In this document: piece after piece, positions 11,825-24,275 of the stretch
Layout: each line of letters begins with the position of its first letter
How positions within the stretch are numbered: the stretch's first letter is position 1
Source of the DNA: Tolypeutes matacus
Lineage: Eukaryota; Chordata; Mammalia; Cingulata; Chlamyphoridae
Length of the DNA stretch: 64,000 bases
Direction of reading: 5' to 3'
Assembly (NCBI GenBank): GCA_026826555.1
Contig: JAKSZT010037307.1
Coordinates: 1,015,371 to 1,079,370, forward strand
Made by a program: the position numbers and the translations under genes
The notes under the pieces: model-generated
What the model was told of the DNA's origin: nothing
The model's input: only the letters and a program-made list of their open reading frames with translations
Databases searched by the model: none

Positions 11825-12750
11825 CTAGATGACAAGACTCGACCCCACTGTCTCCTTAGCACTGGCTTGGGAGGGGAAGAATACTCTTTTTATCAGGGTG
11901 GGGATGGAAGACGAGGTACTGTCCACAGTATCCACTAAGAAGGGGCACTGTCTTATTAAGGTAAGGGGATGGAAGTCAGAGTCCCACCACACTCAGGTGG
12001 GGAAGGCACCACCTCGTTCCTACAGGAGGAGCAGAAATCAAAAATACCAACCCAAGGCTCCTCCAGGGAGAAGTTCTTCCTCCTTACTTCAGAGCAAGAG
12101 TGGAAGTCAGAGTTCTTACCACAGGACTCTGTAGGGTAAGGGTACCACCTTTATAATGCTGGATGAGGGTGTAACCCAGCATTCTGCCTTCAGGCTCCAC
12201 TGGAAGAAAAGCATTACCTTGTAGCTGCTGGTGGAATGGGAGTCAGAGTCCCATCTATAGGCTACTAGGGAGAGGCACTGCCTCATTACTGTATAGGGGG
12301 GATGGCAGTCAGAGTTCTGCCCCCAGGCTCTACTGGAGAGCCTTGTTACTGAAGGCAAAGGGAGTGGTGAAAGACAAGGCTCTGTCAAAGGACTCTGCTA
12401 CTACAGAGCCCACTGGGGTGGGAGAGGGGTGCAGCTTTTATTGGGATGTTCACCTAGAGAATAGGCAGGTATGGTCAAAAGATTTCTGTACAGTTAGATC
12501 ATTCTTAGCTAGAGAGAACAGGTTTCATTTTTTTAACCTATTGGCATTCCAAGTTACAGGCTTCTCTTGTGCCAAGGCCAGGATATATAGGAGGCAAGGA
12601 AAAATCCCAGGGAACACACCACTGGGTCAATCCTTGAGTCTCAAGGTCCCTAGCCAGCCCACCTTCTTTCTTCACCTTTCAGAGTTTTCTGTGTGTGACT
12701 TATGTGTTTTGTTCAAGATTTTTTGTTGTGATTAGTGAGAAGAACAAAAC
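11825..12750 (-). mobile_element. L1 5' region with degenerate tandem motif
   Basis: GC-richer stretch in which variants of ggaagtcagagtccc recur at about 11972, 12097, 12237 and 12307, each followed by an aggcactgcctc- or aagttcttcctcc-like block. The position upstream (antisense) of L1 ORF1 suggests an L1 5' UTR. Class inferred from context. Confidence 0.5.
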
Positions 12751-13371
12751 AGAATGTGTACTTCTTTTTGTCCAAAACAAAAACCCAGCCACTTATTTTT
12801 AGTTTAGGTATTATAATTACTTGTGTGTCCTATTACCTTTGACTCTCTAAGATCCATGAGGGTAGTGATTGGGTTTTTATTAATCTTTCTATTAACTGTT
12901 GGCCTAGTAAAGTATCATAAATGACAAATTCTTTAAGCTTAGTAGCTGTGAAGACAAAATTAACAAAATTTCTTGGCCTTGACCCCCCACCCCCCATTAG
13001 GGTCACAAAAGACAAAAGTTAAATAATCCTCAAGTTTTTTTATTCATTCAATAAGCACTTATTTCATGAAAGCATCTGGGGACCCAGTGATGATGAGTAT
13101 AACAGCTAAGGTCCCTGGTATTATGGAACTTTCATTCTAGTGATTGGAGAGGGGTGGAGGATCTGCTGACATATGAATAAAGTGTTTTCTTCAGGGTGGA
13201 CAAAACTCAGTCTATTATAGTTCAGTTAATATTAGGAAATACATTTGAAAAACTACAAATATTCAGAAATCTAAAAATGCAAAAATTGGCATAGGTTAGA
13301 TCATTGTTTTTTCAGTTGGTACAATGGAACTATAATGATCAAAGAAAGTAAAATAGTTATCAACTACTTAC
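12751..13371. other. DOCK3 intronic DNA, no gene
   Basis: Unique-looking intron downstream (in gene sense) of the 13372-13468 exon. At 13035-13190 there is a worn interspersed repeat (attcattcaataagcactt, then attatggaactttcattctag) of L2/MIR age; its class is not certain. Confidence 0.5.
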
Positions 13372-13468
13372 CACATACAATTGTTTCCATAGACTGGCCC
13401 ATTCTTGTAGTGTTGCTGTAACCTCAGTCACAATAGAATCTTCAAGTGGAACCACAGTTTCATACTGC
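13372..13468 (-). CDS. DOCK3: DOCK3 coding exon (segment just after the SH3 domain)
   Basis: On the minus strand this 97 bp exon has an acceptor (tctggttctag, exon base G at 13468) and a consensus donor (GTG then gtaagt, from 13371 down). Read in phase 2 it gives QYETVVPLEDSIVTEV, then a short linker, then WASLWKQLYV. This is the DOCK3 sequence that follows the SH3 domain; the paralogues DOCK1, DOCK2 and DOCK4 differ at many of these positions. No stop or frameshift is seen. DOCK3 (MOCA) is a neuronal guanine-nucleotide exchange factor for Rac that works with ELMO proteins; the N-terminal region containing this exon takes part in ELMO contact and autoinhibition (family knowledge). The preceding exon lies at 47576-47631 and supplies GG of the split Gly codon. 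An RPS27L retrocopy starts 143 bp upstream of the acceptor. Identification is from recognised protein similarity; exon number not assigned. Confidence 0.95.
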
Positions 13469-13597
13469 CTAGAACCAGAGCCACAATAGATAGCCACATT
13501 ATCTCTGATAAAATCTCAAATATTGTCTGCTGCCTTTTACAATGTATTTAACTCACATTTTAAATTCATGCAAATATAAAAAGATACTTTTAGCCAA

Positions 13598-14109
<512 letters not shown>

Positions 14110-16620
14110 TCACTGATACATTGCAATAATACTAATTGATCTGAATTAATGTAAAAATACCTGGGTATTACTAGATAAATCCTCAATTTAACTTCTTTCT
14201 GCTAAAAGCTTATTTCTTTAAGGGAAGACCATAACACTGCACAATTCTTTCCTAAATTGATATAAAAAATTATTTGTGGCCTTCAATATTTTCATTCAAA
14301 TTAGTTCATGCCCCATGATATGAAAGATCTGGCAGAACAGGAAAAAATAGACCCTAAGCTTTTTAAAGCTTAATAGGTCTCTCTTATATTGCTATAACAT
14401 TTTCTTAGAAACTGATGTAAATAGAAAAATGCTGAGCCTGGTAGAGGAATTCTGAACCTGGGAACAGAAAGGTACTTGGTTTCTCTCAACCTATCTCTTA
14501 TGCAGCATCCACTATGGTGCCATTCACTATGCCTAACTGCCAAAGAGTTACCAGTGAACAAAAATGGGCAGAGTCCCAGAACTCTTGGTCTAGAAAGGGA
14601 GTAAGACAGATAAATAATCAAACAGATACAAACAGTGAAAAAACTAAGAAGGAAATGAAAGGATACACTGAAGGCTTTTAGTTGGAGACCATAAAAGATG
14701 AGAGGATCAGTGAAGACTTCCCTGAAGAAACTGTATCGAAACAAAGTCCTAAAGGGTGCAAAAAGTCAGAAAAGGGAAAGCATAGAGGGGAGAGAGAGGG
14801 ACCAGATATAGTGTCACCTGCAGAGGAAAGTATACCAGAAATCACTAAAATGAAAAAGAATTTCACATATCCAATAACTGGAAGAAGGGTGATAAGGCTG
14901 GGGCCAGCTCTGACAGGACATTTAAAATTAAAGATTGTAGATGTTAATATAAAGTACAAAGAATAAAAAGCTGTTGAAAGACTGCTGAAGGCTGAGGCAT
15001 GACTTGATAATATTTTTACAATGTCTGTGGATTTTGAGGGGTAATGAAATATTTTCTGGGACTAAAGATTTTATATATTGATCTGTTGAAGTGACTGGAA
15101 CCCATATTCTGATTTGTTGGCCAAAGAGAATATCACCCGCTTGGAAACAGCAAGGAAAAATATATTTCATAAAATTATCATTATCATTTCTTTCTACAGA
15201 AATATAGCTGACAAAGTATTATGTTCAAAGATGATTCAGTACATTAATACTGAGCATCAATAAATAAAAGTTATTTGACTGTTTTAAGGTTTTATTGAGT
15301 TTTATTTTGTGTCACTCATTTCAAGACTTTTTTAAATCTATGAATCATCTTGGAATAATGCCAGACCTATTAAATTTATAAGCTGATTAAAATAAAAGCT
15401 TTCACCAAGGGCTTATTAAGAATAAATTGATATTATTTTTTAACTTCTGTCACTCACTGGCACCCAAGGTATGGATTCCCAGACTCATCTTTATCAATTA
15501 TTTCAAGTTCATTTAAAAACATGGCTTAAGTTTTTAAAATATATAAGTCATACTGAACTTTTTCTGAATTGAAGAAGAACAATCCAATGAGAAATGCCAG
15601 CTCTCAGGGAGGAAAAATAATCATGAGTAACTTATAACACAAAACTGAACTGAGTAATAAGACACCCTTTATTTCCTCAAACTACTGGAAAACTGGGCAT
15701 AAAAAGCTTTTTCTAAAGTTATTTCCATACACTACAACTTAAGACTACTACAGAGACAATTAGGAGATTTACTGAAACAATCAGGAAGATCACAATCTTA
15801 ATAACAAAACATAAAGCACAAATAGGTGCTGTGTAGCAACTATGAATTCTAGTGTTGTCCTGGAGAAAGAGGTTCAATGTAAACTACTGCGGTCAGATAA
15901 AGCTTAATGAAGAAAGTGTAGCTTAAGCAGGTTCTTAAAGGAAGGCTGGGTTTGAAGAGGGAGAGGAGATGAAGAGAGAGCCCTGTAGAGTATAATACGA
16001 AAAGAGATACAGAAAATAATAAGAAAATAATAATATAATATTATTAAATAATAAGAAAAAATAAGAAAATAATAAGCAAGCCATATTTAAAGAAAGTTCA
16101 TACTGGGGACATATGGAAGATATGTTTGAAAAGACAATTCAGTATTGTCAGTGCAAGGCTAAGACATTTAGACTTGGAACTTCATGGAAATAAGGAGTCA
16201 TGTTCTAATAAGAATGTTCTGTTTCAGTAATGTCAATGAAAAAATTACAGGATAAACAGTAATAAAATTCCTTTGGTGTCTCATATATTAGATATTCAGT
16301 TTCTTTAATCACAGAGTTCTATGGTAATCTTACATTGTTCCTATTTTAAAGTTATAAGATTTCTGACATATCGATTCTAAGCTAATACTGATTTATTTCT
16401 CTTAGACTATTATACACAATCAATATCCTGAAATACTTTTAAAATTCAGAGATAGTATCATTTACAAATGCATAGCTCCACAGGCCAAGTAAAATGTATT
16501 CAAACACAGGAAAAACAACCAAATAAAATTAATTAGTAAATTGATTTCCACAGGAACCTAAATTCATATAACATGAAGAGTTTATGAGAAATGAAATTTG
16601 GCACTGAGAAGAGAGGATCC
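14110..16620. other. DOCK3 intronic DNA, largely unique
   Basis: AT-rich. At 14480-14960 there is a worn copy of the same ancient repeat as at 13035 (tgaacaaaaatgggcagagtc, then gaagacttccctgaagaaac). Another possible remnant lies at 15840-16210. An A-rich simple region (aataataagaaaa variants) lies at 16010-16075. I see no gene. Confidence 0.5.
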
Positions 16621-16629
16621 TTTAAATTA

Positions 16630-17695
16630 ATGGATGTTGTACAGCAATGTAACTAAGAGCATGACCTATGGAGTAAATGCAGTTAAGGCCAGTGTTTAAT
16701 GGGCAAGTGCCAATCAAGAAATGGCAGCTTGAAAAACTATAGGAGAAGCTCCTAGTGCTCTTGCTGGTCCCTCCCTTACCCTCTCCTGAACTGCAGTATG
16801 GAGCCAGCTGGTACTCCCAATGTGGGTCCTTGGCCTTGTTCTGGCTGGGAAAGACTGACCTAGGAAACTCCTCTCTGGCTAGCCATCCCCACCAACCCCA
16901 CACCACCCTGAATTTGTCCTCCATGCAAAAGGGCTTGCGACAGCCAAAGCAGTGTAAGAAACAATTAAGTCAGATAACCGGGCTGCGGCAAAGGCTTACT
17001 TGCTTTAAGTCCTACATTACAGCACCCAGGAGAGGGAGAAAGGTTCTTTCATGGGAAGCAGGGGGGAATTCAAATTCCTGTAAATGGGAATTCCTAAGGC
17101 TACTAGCAGCCACAAGCCCAGGAAAGGATACAGACTCAGAAAAGACAGGGAGGATCACGCACTTTGCATTCGCCTTGGGCTGACCATCTTTTAAGATGGC
17201 TGAACTCTGAAGGCGAGCACTGGCCAACGCAGAGCAAAGTGCAGAGCAGAGAGTGTGGAAGGTATTCATTGCATTGCTTTGTTTAGTTTTGTTAGCTCCT
17301 GGCACTCAAGGAAATCTGTCACACCAGCTGGATACAAACTCAAGATACAGGCATCTCAGAGACTAAACACGAGAATTATCATTTTAAAATATTAAAATGT
17401 ACAGTGTTCAACAAAAAATAATGAGAGAAACAAAGAAGCAAGGAAATGATGGCCTACCCAAAGGAAGAGGATAAAAATCCAGAAGACATCAACAAAGATA
17501 ACCAGACTGTGAACATACACAAAATGAAATGATCCTCAATATGGTTAAGTACGCAGAAAGAAATAAAGGAGATCAGGAAAACAATGAATGAACAATATGA
17601 GACTCTCAAGAAAGGGAAATTTTTTTAAAGGAACACAATAAAACTACTGGAGTTTAAGGTCACAATAACTTAAATGAATAATATCCTAGGGACAT
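16630..17695 (+). mobile_element. Old L1 5' UTR and start of ORF1, sense
   Basis: A GC-richer leader (16740-17230) is followed by the L1M block acagtgttcaacaaaaaata and gaaacaaagaagcaagg, then ORF1-like text with aacaatatgagactctc. Decayed; no long frame. Confidence 0.65.
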
Positions 17696-17713
17696 TCTGC
17701 CAATGTCTGCCTT

Positions 17714-17932
17714 TTTTTTTTTTTCCCCTCCCCCTACCTGGTTGCATCATTGTCTTTTTTTGGTGTCTCTCCGCACTGTGCAGAGGCCTGTCCTCCCCCT
17801 ACCACACAGGTATGGGAATCCTTTTCTCTTTTTTTCTTTTTTTTTATATTTTACCAGGAGGTCCCAGGGATCGAACCCAGGTCCTCCATATGGTTAATGG
17901 GAGCTCAATTACTTGAGCCACAGCCACTTCCC
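17714..17932 (-). mobile_element. DAS-type SINE with long 3' part
   Basis: Antisense tRNA-like head near 17860-17932 and a pyrimidine-rich 3' part ending in poly-T. TSD caatgtctgcctt (17701-17713) and caatgtctacctt (17933-17945). Confidence 0.85.
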
Positions 17933-17945
17933 CAATGTCTACCTT

Positions 17946-18940
17946 TAGACTGGAGAGTTTAATCCATTTATATTTAACATCACTGCTGATAATGCAAGAG
18001 TTTCTTTTGCCATTTTCCTATTTAGTCTTTGTAAATCTTAGACCTTTTTTGACCCTCACGTCTTCCTTTAATGCCTACTTTCACATGTATTTGATTTTTT
18101 TTTGTATTGTACCATATTCATTCCCTTTTCACTTCTTCCTCAATATTTTTTCATGTATTTTCCATGTTACCATGGGGTTAAAATTTAACATCCTAAATAT
18201 ATAAAAATAATATTTGATTCAATACCAACTCTGCCTCAATAGTATACACCTATATCCCTCTGTCCCCCAGTCTTTTTTGAACTTGTTGCAAATTATTATC
18301 TTTGTATATCTAAAACAACATACGTTGTATGTCTAAAACCAGGCTTAACATTAGTTTTTATGCATTTGCATTTTAGCATCTGTATGAAGAAAGAAGTAGA
18401 GTTACATACATACCAAAAATACACTACAACAGTACTGGCATTTATAATACTCATATGGTTATCTTTCCTGGAGGTCTTTATTTCTTTATGCTGCTTTGAT
18501 CCTTTACCTAGTGTCCTTTCCTTTCAATCTGTAGTATTGTCTTTATCATTGCTTACAGGGAAGGTCTAGCAGCATTTAACTCCCTCAATTTTTATTTATC
18601 TGGAATGTCTAGCTCTGCATAGTTTTTTAAAGTCTCGTCTCACTGGATATAAAATTCTTGGCTAACATTAGTTTTCTTTCAGCATTTTAAGTATTTCATC
18701 CCAGTGCCTTTCTGCCTCTATAGTTTCTAATGAGAAATCTGTACTTAATCTAATGGGGACTCCTTTGTACAAAACATATTGCTTTTCTCTTGCAGCTTTC
18801 AGAACTGTCTCCTTGTCTTTTGCATTTGACAGTTTGATCAGTACATGATGGGGCATGTTTCTCAACAAAAGTTTAAGGATAGTGTTTGGGGTAGGTTGAG
18901 ATATCCCTTCCAAAGTTAAGGTCAAGTTGTAGCAATTTGC
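17946..18940 (-). mobile_element. Old L1, ORF1/ORF2 boundary, antisense
   Basis: The minus strand near 18668-18925 keeps an 85-codon frame over the conserved L1 block (reverse of ctttctgcctctatagtttc). The rest (17946-18650) is the following inter-ORF region. Not intact. Confidence 0.7.
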
Positions 18941-18967
18941 TCACCCCTACCACTAAGAAAAATGTAC

Positions 18968-21900
18968 AATGATTTGTAGGCTTTTTAAAAATTAATTTTA
19001 TTTTTTAAAAAGCTTTAGAGTATATAAATGTTACATAAAAAATACGGGGGATTCCCATATACCTCCCCCCATACACATACACACACGTTTCCTCATTAAC
19101 TATCTTTCATTACTGTGGTACATTTGTCACAACTGATGAACACATATTGAGCACTGCTACTAACCATAGTCTATAGTTTATAGTTTGCACTTTGCACCAC
19201 ACAATTTTATAGGTTTTGACAAAATGTATAATGGCCTGTATCCATCACTGCAATGCCGTGCAGGACCATTCCAATGTCCCAAAAATGCCCCATGTTACAC
19301 CTATTCTTCCATCTCCCTCTCCTCAGAACCCCTGGTGGCCACTGCCTTTATATCAACGATACAAGTTCTTCCATTACTAGAATAATAGTAAGTCTGCTTT
19401 ACTCCATAGTTGCATTCCCCCCTTATGTTTGTTCATTCCTCAATCTTGAGGATTTGGGGATGGTGATGCCCACTTTGTTTCTGATTGGGAGGGGGATTAG
19501 ATCCCATGGGGCAGAAGGATGGAACTATCTTGCTTGCAGTTGTATATATTCTGGGTTTTTTTTTTTTTGGGATAAGCATTGTCCATCCTCATCCTTTTGT
19601 TAGTTGTCCTGGGCGAGTCCAATGAACTGGAGAGTAGGTGTTGCAAATCTGCTAAGATTCAGGGCTCCACCAGCATATGAACAGACCAAAGATTTAAGAA
19701 TCTGGGACACAAATTTAATGAATATAGTGCTAATTATAGGTTCAAATAAAAGGGACAAAAGAGCCATCTGTAGGGAAATTAAAAATGAATCTAACTGTTA
19801 CATTGGGGAGCATATATTCCAAAGTAAGGCCCACTGACAGGGTGCCAAATTCCTGAGACTGTCTGCCATTCCTATAGTGCCTAGATGTCTCTAGAGCCCT
19901 CACGAGCCCCACTGTTTGAGGCACTGTTTACTGTGGCAGTGAATGAAATCCTGCTGAGATGTCCATAAGTGTAACCTCTGGAATGACCTCCCAAATCACT
20001 TTGAAATCTCTTAGCCATAAAAACTCATTTGTATTTAATATTTCCTCCTTTTGGTCAAGGTCTTCCAAATGCTTCACCAGTTGGTGCCTAGTAATAATCC
20101 CTCAGTGCCAGGGAGGCTCATCCCCAGGAGTCATATCCCATGCCAGGTGGAAGGTAGTACACATTTATATGCTGAGTATACTTAGAGAGAGGTCATATTT
20201 GAGCAGAGAGAGGTCACATTTGAGCAACAAAGAGGCTTTTAGGAGGTAAGTCTTAGGCAATATATAATACTAGGCTAAGTTTCAATTTCACAAGAACAAA
20301 GTTCATAAGTACAACCATCAATATCAAGGGCCTAACGTAATGGTCTGTCCTCCTTCATTAGGCACTGCCCATGTACTCAGGGGATTTTTGCCACTCTATT
20401 AGAGAATGTAGCAGGACTTCCCAGGATAGGAATTCAATATTCTTTATATTATTGTTTGGGTTTTCACCCACCGAGACAATGCTCCATGACCTCTTAACAT
20501 GTTCATATGCCACAGAGGCACACCCCAGGTGCACCCCTCCCCACACATCCCATCACCAACACTCCACACCAGTGATCCTTTCCTGCCACAGTTGTGACCC
20601 TCCTGCGATACAAAACCTCCCCCAAAACAAAAATAAAAAATAAAAGAAAATACAATGATAATAAAAACTAACAAATAAAATACAAAAATAATTTTTTTTT
20701 CTTCATTGTGTCTTTCATCACCATAAGATCTGCTTTCTTATATGTACAGTGACAACTTCTTCCATATGTTCCCCCATGTCTTATAGTTTTTGCTTTACCT
20801 TCAAAGAAGCTGTAGGTTACAGAAAAGTCACATAGAAAATATAGGGGATTCTCCTATACCCAACACTCTCCCCCTCTCACACTCCCCCCTATTAATAACA
20901 TTTTACATATGTATGGTACATTTGTGACAATTGATGTACAGATATTGAAGCATTGCTACTAACCATGGTCAATGGTTTACATTATGGTTTACATTTTGTA
21001 CCATACATTTTTATAGGTTTTGACAAAATTTAAAATGGGCCTGTACCATGCAGAGCAATTCCAATGCCCTAAAAATGCCCTATGTTCATCTATTCTATTC
21101 TTTTCTCTCTCCCCCCTCGGAACCTATGGTAACCACTAATAAGTTTCAATTTTTGAAGAATAAGGTTCATAGTTACATGCGCTAATGTGGGGGGATTGAC
21201 ATATTGGTCTGTTTTCTTTTCTTAGGCACTGCCTATGTTCTTGAGAGATTCTTGCCCGTCTAATTGAGAACATAGCAGGACTCCCGAGGATGGGAGTTTA
21301 AAATGTTCTTGTTTATTGTGTGGGTCTCCACCCACTGAGATAACACACTATGACAAGATGAACACTTTCATATTCCATAGAGGCATGCCCCAGGTGCGCC
21401 CTATGCCACATATACCCCCACTCCCAACTCCCTGGACCAGTAACCCTCCTGTGCCATATTTGCCAAAAGAACATTCCCACCATTGTAGTTTTAAGCACAG
21501 ACCTGCAAATATCAGAGTTTACCTGCTCCTTCCTCCAGCCCTCCCCCCAGTTACACGGATAGTCCAACCCAACCCCCCCACCATACTCCCCCTCATATTC
21601 CTGCAGTATCAAACCCAATCACATCACTGCACCACTATCACCCCCATCCAGTGCCCAAATACCCTCTTCCACCTTATCATAGATTTTGCCCATATTGAGC
21701 ATCAGCTTACCACCCTCTACTCCCTGTCTCCTGATAACCTATCATCTAGGTTCTTGCTCTGTGAGTCTGCTCAATTTGCTTAAGTCTTATCAGTGAGGTT
21801 ATGTAATGTTTGTCCTTCAGTGACTGGCTTACTTCACTCAACATAAGGTCTTCAAGATGCATCCATGTTGTCCCATGTGTTAATACTGCATTCCTTCTTA

Positions 21901-22016
21901 CAGCTGAGTAATATTCCATTGTATATATATACTACAATTTGCTTATCCATTCATCTGTTGATGGACACTTGGGTTGCTTCCAAGTTTGGCAATAGGGAAT
22001 AATGATTTGTAGGCTT
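18968..22016 (-). mobile_element. 3.0 kb 5'-truncated L1 insertion with two successive 3' ends
   Basis: Flanked by aatgatttgtaggctt at 18968-18983 and 22001-22016 (perfect 16 bp TSD), so it is one insertion. On the minus strand it begins in the ORF2 C-terminus (22000 downward: gaatattactcagctgtaag), runs into a 3' UTR ending near 20790, then a spacer, then a second, homologous 3' UTR from about 20690 to 18984. The two 3' UTRs share the gcacctggggyrtgcctct block, the gtcctgctay-ttctc block and the final tggttagtagcartgct to gaatccccy end. The first lacks about 900 bp present in the second. Confidence 0.85.
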
Positions 22017-22089
22017 CTTTGAATTTTTAATACCTTTTAATTTCATGCTGTGACACATTTTTTTGGTGACCCAAAGACCAGGTCTGTGT

Positions 22090-23165
22090 AGGGTCCAGAG
22101 CAAGAGAGACTTTCCAGCTGGTCTAGTATACAAAGCAATTAGGCTCTGAATTGCCTTTATGACCCAGAAGATACAACGGTAGTAGAAGGTATTCAGGAGA
22201 TTAAGATGCTATAAGGAGCTGTGGCAAATATTAAAAAGAAAATCACAAAGGAAGTCAGTAGGGCTTGAAACAAAGATATGTACTTCCCAACAATTTTTGT
22301 TTGTTTGTTTTGTTTTGTTTTGTGAAATAACTCTTGGAATGTGAGGTTTGATAGATTCTAATTATGGTAGATGCTAACTATGATTTACCAGGTAAACACA
22401 ACATCTCATCATGAAGTGAGCATTATCTAATCTATCTACCCATAAAGTTAGGGATACTCAGCAGTGCTTCTCCCAAGTGGACATAGTTTTATGGACCTGG
22501 AACAAAGCAAATCTCCAAGCTTGCTTACTTCTTTCACGCTGCTACCACCATCTCAACTTCTGCCTGTAGCCTCATGGAAAGTTCCTTATAGGGAAGCGGC
22601 TGTGGCTCAATCAGTAGGGCTCCCGTTTACCATATGGGAGGCCCCGGGTTCGGTTCCTGGGGCCTCCTGGTGAAGGCAAGCCCGCCCACACGGCGTGGTT
22701 AGCTGACCCAGCGAGCACAAGCAGCAAGGGGGGGATAAATGAATGAATAAATAAAATAAAATCTTTAAAAAAAAAAAAAAAAAAAGAAAGTTCCTTATAA
22801 TAAATGATTGAGGGCAAGAAATATTAGAGCCTGGTTTACAAATGGCTCTGTATAATAAGCTGGCATCAGCTTGCAACTCCTGCAAAAATAAAGGTGGCTC
22901 TAGAGGACAGTGGTAAGGACAAATCTCCCAGAGAGTAGAAATTTGAGCTGCACCTCTTACTCTCCACTTTGTATGGAAAGAGAGATGGACTGAGGAAATA
23001 CAATACATGGGCCATAGCAAATAGTTTTTCAGATGATCAAAGTCTTAGAAGATAAAAGATTTGAGACTTGGTGATGACAAGGAAATTTGGAGAAAAATAG
23101 GAAAAGAACTCTTAAAATGGGCCCAAAATGTAAAAATATTTGTGACCTGAGTAAACATTAGTATG
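22090..23165 (+). mobile_element. Decayed ERV pol (RNase H region) remnant
   Basis: Translation of about 22800-23160 in shifting frames resembles the RNase H part of an ERVL-like pol gene, with several stops and shifts. 22090-22580 may be neighbouring internal sequence. A DAS-SINE is inserted at 22591-22785. It has no coding capacity. Assignment rests on weak protein similarity. Confidence 0.5.
22591..22785 (+). mobile_element. DAS-type SINE, 195 bp, young
   Basis: Full sense copy from gggaagcggctgtggc to an A19 tail, with boxes A and B intact. TSD gaaagttccttata at 22577-22590 and 22786-22799. Confidence 0.95.
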
Positions 23166-23329
23166 TGTAAAAAGGTATAGAAACATGCCTGTAACATCTA
23201 CTATATATTATTCCTTGCTATGTCATATATGTATTTATAAATTTTACATTGATGCATTTCTTCCTCCTTTCCCCATCCATTTTTAAAGGGTGTGGTGATG
23301 AGGTTTAGCTTTACACTATAATCTAAAAG

Positions 23330-24275
23330 TTACAAAATAGCAAAATAGAAAACATCATTGAACCAGAGGAGAATAATATTCTAGAAAGTACAGATTTAGA
23401 AACAGATACTAAGTATGAAATTTATCAAATATAGCTAAAGTATTATATAGAGGGAATTCCACAATCTTCAATTTTTGCATGATGAAAGACTAAAAATGAA
23501 TGAGCTAAGTGTCCATACCTAAGAATTAACAAGAACAAAAAACCAACCCAGAGGTCACAAACAAGCAGAAAATAGAAATTATTATTTATGAAAACTGAAA
23601 CACAAATTAATAAGACAAAAAAACAAAAATAGTGAGGATCAGCAATATATAAAAGCAAGTTCTTTGCAAAATCAAAACAAACTTCTGAAAGGAGTGAAGA
23701 AGTGAAATGAAAACAGATTTTTATAAGCACAAAAACATTAGTATAAAAATGGGGACATAATCACAGATTACCCTCAAGATTTTAAAATATCCTAAGAAAT
23801 ACTGAGAACAAACTTTTACCAATAAGTCTGAAAAATAATATGAGCTGAAAAGATTTCCAGGAAAATATTAAAATTGACTCAAGAAGAAATAGAACACTTG
23901 AATCAGTCAGTATACGATTAAACAAACTGAACTGGTAATCAAGTTTTTCCTCCTTTACACAACCCACACATTGCCCAAAAGATAGTAGGCTCACACAATT
24001 TTTAAAATCAAGTTTTACCAAACCTTTAAAAAAGGTTAATCTCTAATCTGCATTAATTTTTCCAGAGCCTATAAATTGCATGACAGTTACCAAACCCATT
24101 TTATAAGGCAAGAATCTTTATACCAAAACTAGACACGGATATTATAAGAAAAGAAAATCATGGACCAATCTCATATTAACATAAAAGCAAGAATCTTAAA
24201 GAAAATACTAGGAAGATCAAATGCAGTAGTGTACTATATCGTGACCATGAAGGTTTTTCCTAAAATGCATTATTT
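23330..24275 (+). mobile_element. Old L1 ORF2 fragment, sense
   Basis: Decayed L1M ORF2: aaaaatgaatgagctaag near 23490, the tgactcaagaagaaatagaa block near 23875, and the ataaggcaagaatctttat block near 24103. Many stops. Confidence 0.65.

Noticed and set aside
1..13371. Further downstream DOCK3 exon
   Set aside because: The sequence expected to follow WKQLYV was not found on the minus strand; the region is almost wholly L1-derived.
17178..17204. ccatcttttaagatgg inverted repeat as an operator-like site
   Set aside because: Short palindrome in a decayed L1 5' region; expected by chance and without partner sites.
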